DNA of 10,929 bases. It comes from Bacteroidales bacterium (GTDB taxonomy: Bacteria; Bacteroidota; Bacteroidia; Bacteroidales; UBA7960). The DNA is taken from positions 1-10,929 of the forward strand of contig SLOR01000289.1 of assembly GCA_007132395.1 (NCBI GenBank), given 5' to 3'. Every line of letters starts with the position of its first letter. Within the stretch, counting starts at the first letter, position 1. The notes under the pieces were generated by a model, which did not search any database, was not told where the DNA came from, and worked only from the letters and a program-made list of their open reading frames with translations. Position numbers and translations under genes: made by a program. Positions 7,695 to 10,929 of this stretch are shown here, piece after piece.

Positions 7695-8784
7695 TTAATC
7701 ATCTCCGAACTCAATCAGAAAGGCCTTGATAAACTCGTCAAGCTCTCCGTCCATTACCGCCTGTACATTTGATGTTTCCACACTTGTACGCATATCTTTC
7801 ACCATTTTGTAAGGGTGCATTACATAGGAGCGGATTTGCGAACCCCACTCAATTTTCTTTTTCGTACTCTCTATGGCTTGCAGCTTTTCTCGCTTCTTGC
7901 GCAACTCTATCTCGTATAGCTGCGATTTAAGCATCATGAGTGCTTTTTCACGATTCTGCCCCTGGGAACGTGTTTCCTGGCACTCTACCACGATGCCCGA
8001 AGGGGCGTGTCGGAGGCGAACGGCCGTTTCCACCTTATTAACATTCTGCCCACCAGGGCCGCTGGAGCGAAAGGTATCCCAGCTGATATCTGCCGGGTTG
8101 ATTTCTATTTCGATGTTATCGTCAATTACCGGATAGGCATACACCGAAGCAAAAGAGGTATGCCTCTTGTTGGCCGAGTCGAAGGGCGATAGCCTTACCA
8201 GGCGGTGCACCCCGTTTTCTCCCTTCAGGTAGCCGTAGGCAAAATCTCCTTCAAATTCGATGGAGGCCGATTTAATACCTGCCCCCTCACCTTCTTGTTG
8301 ATCGAGGATTTTAATTTTGAAGTTTTGCTTTTCGCCGTAACGCAGGTACATGCGCATGAGCATTTCGGCCCAGTCCTGGCTTTCGGTACCTCCGGCTCCG
8401 GAGTTGATGTTTACAATGGCAGAAAGGCGGTCTTCTTCCTTGCCAAGCATTTTCTTAAACTCGAGCGCCTCCAGGTTTTTAATGCAGGTGTTATACTGCT
8501 TCATTACCTCTTGCTCAGAGGCTTCCTCTGCTTCGAAAAACTCGAACAGTACCTTTAAATCTTCAATACTGGTAGTGCTTTTCTCAAAGTCATCGGTCCA
8601 TTTTTTATTATCGCGGATGTCCTTGAGGATTTTTTCTGCCTCCTTGGAATTGCTCCAGAAGTCGGGGTCTTCGGTTTTTTCTTCCTGTTGTTTGATGTGA
8701 TTTAATTTCTCATCCAGGTCAAAGTGACCTCCTCAAGGCCTCAAGCCTTTTGTCCAACGCTTTGATGTCGTCTTTATAAATCAT
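7695..8784 (-). CDS. prfB: Peptide chain release factor 2, programmed +1 frameshift
   Basis: RF2 recognises UAA and UGA stop codons and triggers peptide release on the ribosome. The reading starts at ATG 8784 with 21 codons (MIYKDDIKALDKRLEALRRSL), meets an in-frame TGA at 8721-8719, and continues after a +1 shift at GAC 8720 to the TAA at 7695. This gives 362 residues, near the usual length of about 365. The shifted frame is open throughout and reads as RF2: PDFWSNSK near the N-terminus, the stop-recognition tripeptide SPF at 199-201 and the catalytic GGQ at 244-246. An internal ATG at 8504 gives only a 269-residue fragment lacking domain 1 and is not the real start. Low RF2 slows termination at TGA and raises frameshifting, so the protein controls its own synthesis (established for the family). 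The ATG lies 23 bases after the recX stop, so the two are probably cotranscribed. Confidence 0.96.
8719..8733 (-). promoter_or_regulatory. RF2 +1 frameshift site (SD-like element plus slippery stop)
   Basis: On the minus strand the site reads AGGAGG TCA CTT TGA followed by C. AGGAGG (8733-8728) is a perfect Shine-Dalgarno match placed three bases before the slippery CTT (8724-8722). The peptidyl-tRNA shifts from CTT to TTT over the TGA (8721-8719). Spacing, slippery codon, stop and the following C all match the classical E. coli RF2 site. Confidence 0.95.
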
Positions 8785-8807
8785 TTTAAATAGTTTAATG
8801 GTATTTG

Positions 8808-9284
8808 TTATTTTGCGGGATTTCCGCTTTTAATCTTTTCAACCACCGGCCAGATGAGCTCACTTTCGTATCCTTTGCGCGAAAGGGATGCCGCCGTTTT
8901 TTGCGATTTTATGTACGTGTCATCATCTTTGAGTTCATTCCATTTTTTCCGGGCAAGCTCCTGGAGGGTTGCCAGGTATTCATTCTCGGCTATTTCAGAA
9001 AGTGCATCTTCAATGGTGGCTTCGTTTATTTTTCTGATCTTAAGCTCCATGGCGATGCGGATTTTTCCCCACCGGTTGTTGTGAAACTTGCCCCGTGCAA
9101 AAGTATGGGCAAATCTTTCATCATCCAGGTATTTTTCTTCTTTCAGCCACTTTACAATTTTTTCGGCATCCTTGCCCGTAATGCCCATATCAAAAAGCTT
9201 CTGAGTGGTTTCAGAAGTGCATCTGTCGCGCCAGGCGCAGTATCTGGCCATTTTATTTTGTATACCGTTGATGTCTACTTTCAC
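8808..9284 (-). CDS. recX: RecX family regulatory protein
   Basis: RecX binds RecA filaments and limits recombinase activity in the cytosol. The 158-residue product shows the family layout of tandem three-helix repeats: ARYCAWRDRC at 13-22 opening the first repeat, WLKEEKYLDDERFAHTFARG at 46-65, and W-G-K-I-R-I-A-M-E-L at 72-81, matching the YLDDxRFA and G-x-x-R-I-x-x-E-L signatures. Length is typical of RecX. The first start is GTG at 9284, with an in-frame TAA four codons upstream. ATG at 9251 (residue 12), just before the conserved helix, is an equally plausible start. prfB begins 23 bases downstream on the same strand. The gene follows the rng terminator, so it probably has its own promoter. 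recA is not in the window. Confidence 0.9.
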   Translation of the reverse strand: MKVDINGIQNKMARYCAWRDRCTSETTQKLFDMGITGKDAEKIVKWLKEEKYLDDERFAHTFARGKFHNNRWGKIRIAMELKIRKINEATIEDALSEIAENEYLATLQELARKKWNELKDDDTYIKSQKTAASLSRKGYESELIWPVVEKIKSGNPAK

Positions 9285-9310
9285 TAGCGGGCCTTACTTA
9301 CAGGGTATGA

Positions 9311-9358
9311 AAAAGCCTGTATTTCTGATTTTCTGAAAAGAGAAACAAAAATACAGGC
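9311..9358 (-). terminator. Rho-independent terminator of rng
   Basis: On the minus strand GCCTGTATTT (9358-9349) pairs perfectly with AAATACAGGC (9324-9315), a 10-bp stem with a 24-base loop, followed directly by TTTT (9314-9311). It starts about 15 bases after the rng stop codon. The loop is long for a terminator but the T-run is well placed. Confidence 0.75.
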
Positions 9359-9372
9359 CTGAGAGTTTACAA
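9346..9372 (-). promoter_or_regulatory. Possible recX-prfB promoter inside the rng terminator
   Basis: TATTTTTG at 9353-9346 (minus) fits TAnnTTTG exactly, with TTG 16 bases upstream (9372-9370). The box overlaps the 5' arm of the rng terminator. If active, transcripts would begin in the loop and lack the 5' arm, so the terminator could not form in them. The spacing is short and the region is AT-rich, so chance is a real possibility. Confidence 0.3.
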
Positions 9373-9373
9373 C

Positions 9374-10927
9374 TCAGAGTTTGATTTCGTCATCCAGTTT
9401 ATTGAAAAACCGGTATTCGAGGAAGTGATACGAAGGAGATGGTTCTAATTTAAAGAGGATTTTGTACTTATAAAACCATCTTAGCTTCCTTGACAGGATT
9501 CCTTTGGTCAGGTATGCGTAAATGTAAGGGTGTACCCTGAGGGTAAGTCCCTTTTCATTTTGCTCTCTTACAAGGTACCTGAGGTTATTCTCTATTTCAT
9601 CGATTAGGATGATGCTGGGTATAATTTCACCTGAACCGCCGCATGCAGGGCATTTTTCCAGTATTTCCACGTTGGTTTCGGTACGTACCCTTTGGCGGGT
9701 AATCTGTACCAGACCAAATTTGCTTGGAGGCAGGATGTTGTGCTTGGCCCTGTCTTTCTTCATCTCATCTTTCATCTTCTCGAAGAGCTTACGACGGTTG
9801 GCCGGTTCTACCATATCGATAAAGTCAACCACGATAATTCCGCCCATATCTCTGAGCCTGAGCTGGCGTGCAATTTCTGCAGCAGCTTCCAGGTTTACCT
9901 CGAGGGCATTGGACTCCTGACTGTTGTCGGCATTGATGCGGTGTCCGCTGTTTACATCGATAACGTGGAGGGCTTCGGTGTGCTCAATGATAAGATAGGT
10001 GCCTCCTTTGATGGAAACGATTTTTCCGAACGACCCTTTGATTTGTTTTTCAACACCCAGGGCTTCGAAAACATGAATTTTGCTTTTATGCAACTTGAGG
10101 ATGTCGAGCTTCTTGGGGGCAATGGTTTTCATGTATTCCCTTAGCTCTTCATATATCACTGAGTCATTTACCGTGATACTGTTAAATTCCTCGGTGAGCA
10201 GGTCGCGCAAAATGGCAGAGGTACGGTTTATTTCTCCCAGAATAATCTTGGGCGGTTTGGCGTTTTCCAGCTTTTCTACCACGCTGTACCATTTGTCTAC
10301 CAACGATTTTAGGTCGGCATCCAGGTCGGCTACCATTTTGCCTTCAGCCACGGTGCGAATAATTACACCAAAGTTTTTGGGTCTAATGCTTTGAACCAGT
10401 CTTTTAAGGCGGGTTTTTTCATCCGAGCTTTTAATTTTCTGAGAAACAGAAATGCGGTCGGAGAAGGGAACCAGCACCATGTATCTTCCGGCGATGGAGA
10501 TCTCGCTGGTAATACGTGGTCCTTTGGTAGAAATGGGTTCTTTGGCAATTTGCACCAGGGCGGGCTGGTTGCTGGAGAGTACATTGGTGATTTTTCCGGT
10601 CTTTTCGATGTCTTTTTCCAGGATAAACTTATCCATGGACAAAGCATTGGGGTTTTTGCCGGAAATGGCCAGCTTGGTATATTTGTTAAGAGAATTTACC
10701 TGGGCTCCCAGGTCAAGGTAGTGTAAAAAAGCATCTTTTTCGTATCCTACGTCAACAAAGGCGGCATTGAGCCCGGAGATGATTTTTTTCACCTTCCCCA
10801 GGTAAATGTCGCCTACGGAATAATTGTTATTTTTTTTGTCCTTATGGAGTTCGACAAGTTGCTTGTCTTCCAGCAGGGCAATAACAATTTCCGAGGTGTT
10901 CGAATCAATAATTAATTCTTTGTTCAC
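9374..10927 (-). CDS. rng: Ribonuclease E/G family endoribonuclease
   Basis: Single-strand endoribonuclease of the RNase E/G family, acting in rRNA maturation and mRNA decay. The product has 517 residues, the size of RNase G rather than the longer RNase E with its degradosome scaffold. An S1 RNA-binding domain lies at about 36-125 (VGDIYLGKV, GLNAAFVDVGYEKDAFLHY). The DNase-I-like catalytic part carries the magnesium-binding aspartates D324 (IDVNSGH) and D368 (VVDFIDM). The zinc-link CPACGGSG has C426 and C429, which join subunits in the family. The C-terminal region (about 440-517) is short. Translation starts at GTG 10927, only two bases from the window end; MNKELIID is the usual N-terminus in Bacteroidota homologues, so the gene is probably complete but its leader is not visible. 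It ends at its own terminator. Confidence 0.94.
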   Translation of the reverse strand: MNKELIIDSNTSEIVIALLEDKQLVELHKDKKNNNYSVGDIYLGKVKKIISGLNAAFVDVGYEKDAFLHYLDLGAQVNSLNKYTKLAISGKNPNALSMDKFILEKDIEKTGKITNVLSSNQPALVQIAKEPISTKGPRITSEISIAGRYMVLVPFSDRISVSQKIKSSDEKTRLKRLVQSIRPKNFGVIIRTVAEGKMVADLDADLKSLVDKWYSVVEKLENAKPPKIILGEINRTSAILRDLLTEEFNSITVNDSVIYEELREYMKTIAPKKLDILKLHKSKIHVFEALGVEKQIKGSFGKIVSIKGGTYLIIEHTEALHVIDVNSGHRINADNSQESNALEVNLEAAAEIARQLRLRDMGGIIVVDFIDMVEPANRRKLFEKMKDEMKKDRAKHNILPPSKFGLVQITRQRVRTETNVEILEKCPACGGSGEIIPSIILIDEIENNLRYLVREQNEKGLTLRVHPYIYAYLTKGILSRKLRWFYKYKILFKLEPSPSYHFLEYRFFNKLDDEIKL

Positions 10928-10929
10928 AA

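Noticed and set aside
7695..8504. prfB as a truncated gene or pseudogene with a 269-codon frame
   Set aside because: The upstream frame is open to 8720 and joins a 21-codon leader at the exact RF2 frameshift signal, so the break is programmed rather than a mutation.
8805..9287. Plus-strand open frame of 160 codons
   Set aside because: It is the antisense shadow of recX, whose RecX signatures are unambiguous.

Overview
The window looks like chromosomal DNA from a member of the Bacteroidota. Support comes from the SusC-type arrangement of the outer-membrane receptor (carboxypeptidase-regulatory-like domain, then TonB plug and barrel), a lipoprotein with a FISUMP domain, promoter-like TAnnTTTG boxes, and the lack of Shine-Dalgarno sequences before the visible start codons. 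No genus can be named. There are seven protein genes: six on the minus strand and one (the FISUMP lipoprotein) on the plus strand. I see no tRNA, rRNA, CRISPR array, transposase, integrase or phage gene.

Layout from left to right. Bases 1-518 hold no credible gene but carry a dense set of nested palindromic repeats (201-443). Next, on the minus strand, come a ZnuD-like TonB-dependent receptor (519-2777) and, upstream of it, a small two-helix membrane protein with a histidine-rich loop (2940-3305). The two look like one metal-uptake unit, probably for zinc, with a promoter-like sequence near 3360-3385. A terminator (3423-3457) separates them from a class II, adenosylcobalamin-dependent ribonucleotide reductase (nrdJ, 3506-6193). 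A gene-free stretch (6194-6598) divides nrdJ from the divergent FISUMP lipoprotein (6599-7654). That gene converges on prfB, and the two share a hairpin at 7640-7668.

The right third is housekeeping. rng (RNase E/G family, 9374-10927, its GTG start two bases from the window edge) ends at a strong terminator. recX (8808-9284) and prfB (7695-8784) follow, probably as an operon. prfB is split by the classical RF2 programmed +1 frameshift site: a Shine-Dalgarno-like AGGAGG, then CTT TGA C. A reader joining no frames would annotate only the last 269 codons; the full protein is 362 residues.

I find no clear new multi-gene system. The points most worth a second look are the histidine-rich protein paired with the ZnuD-like receptor, the intact Shine-Dalgarno-driven frameshift in a genome whose visible start sites lack Shine-Dalgarno sequences, and the nested repeat cluster at the left end.
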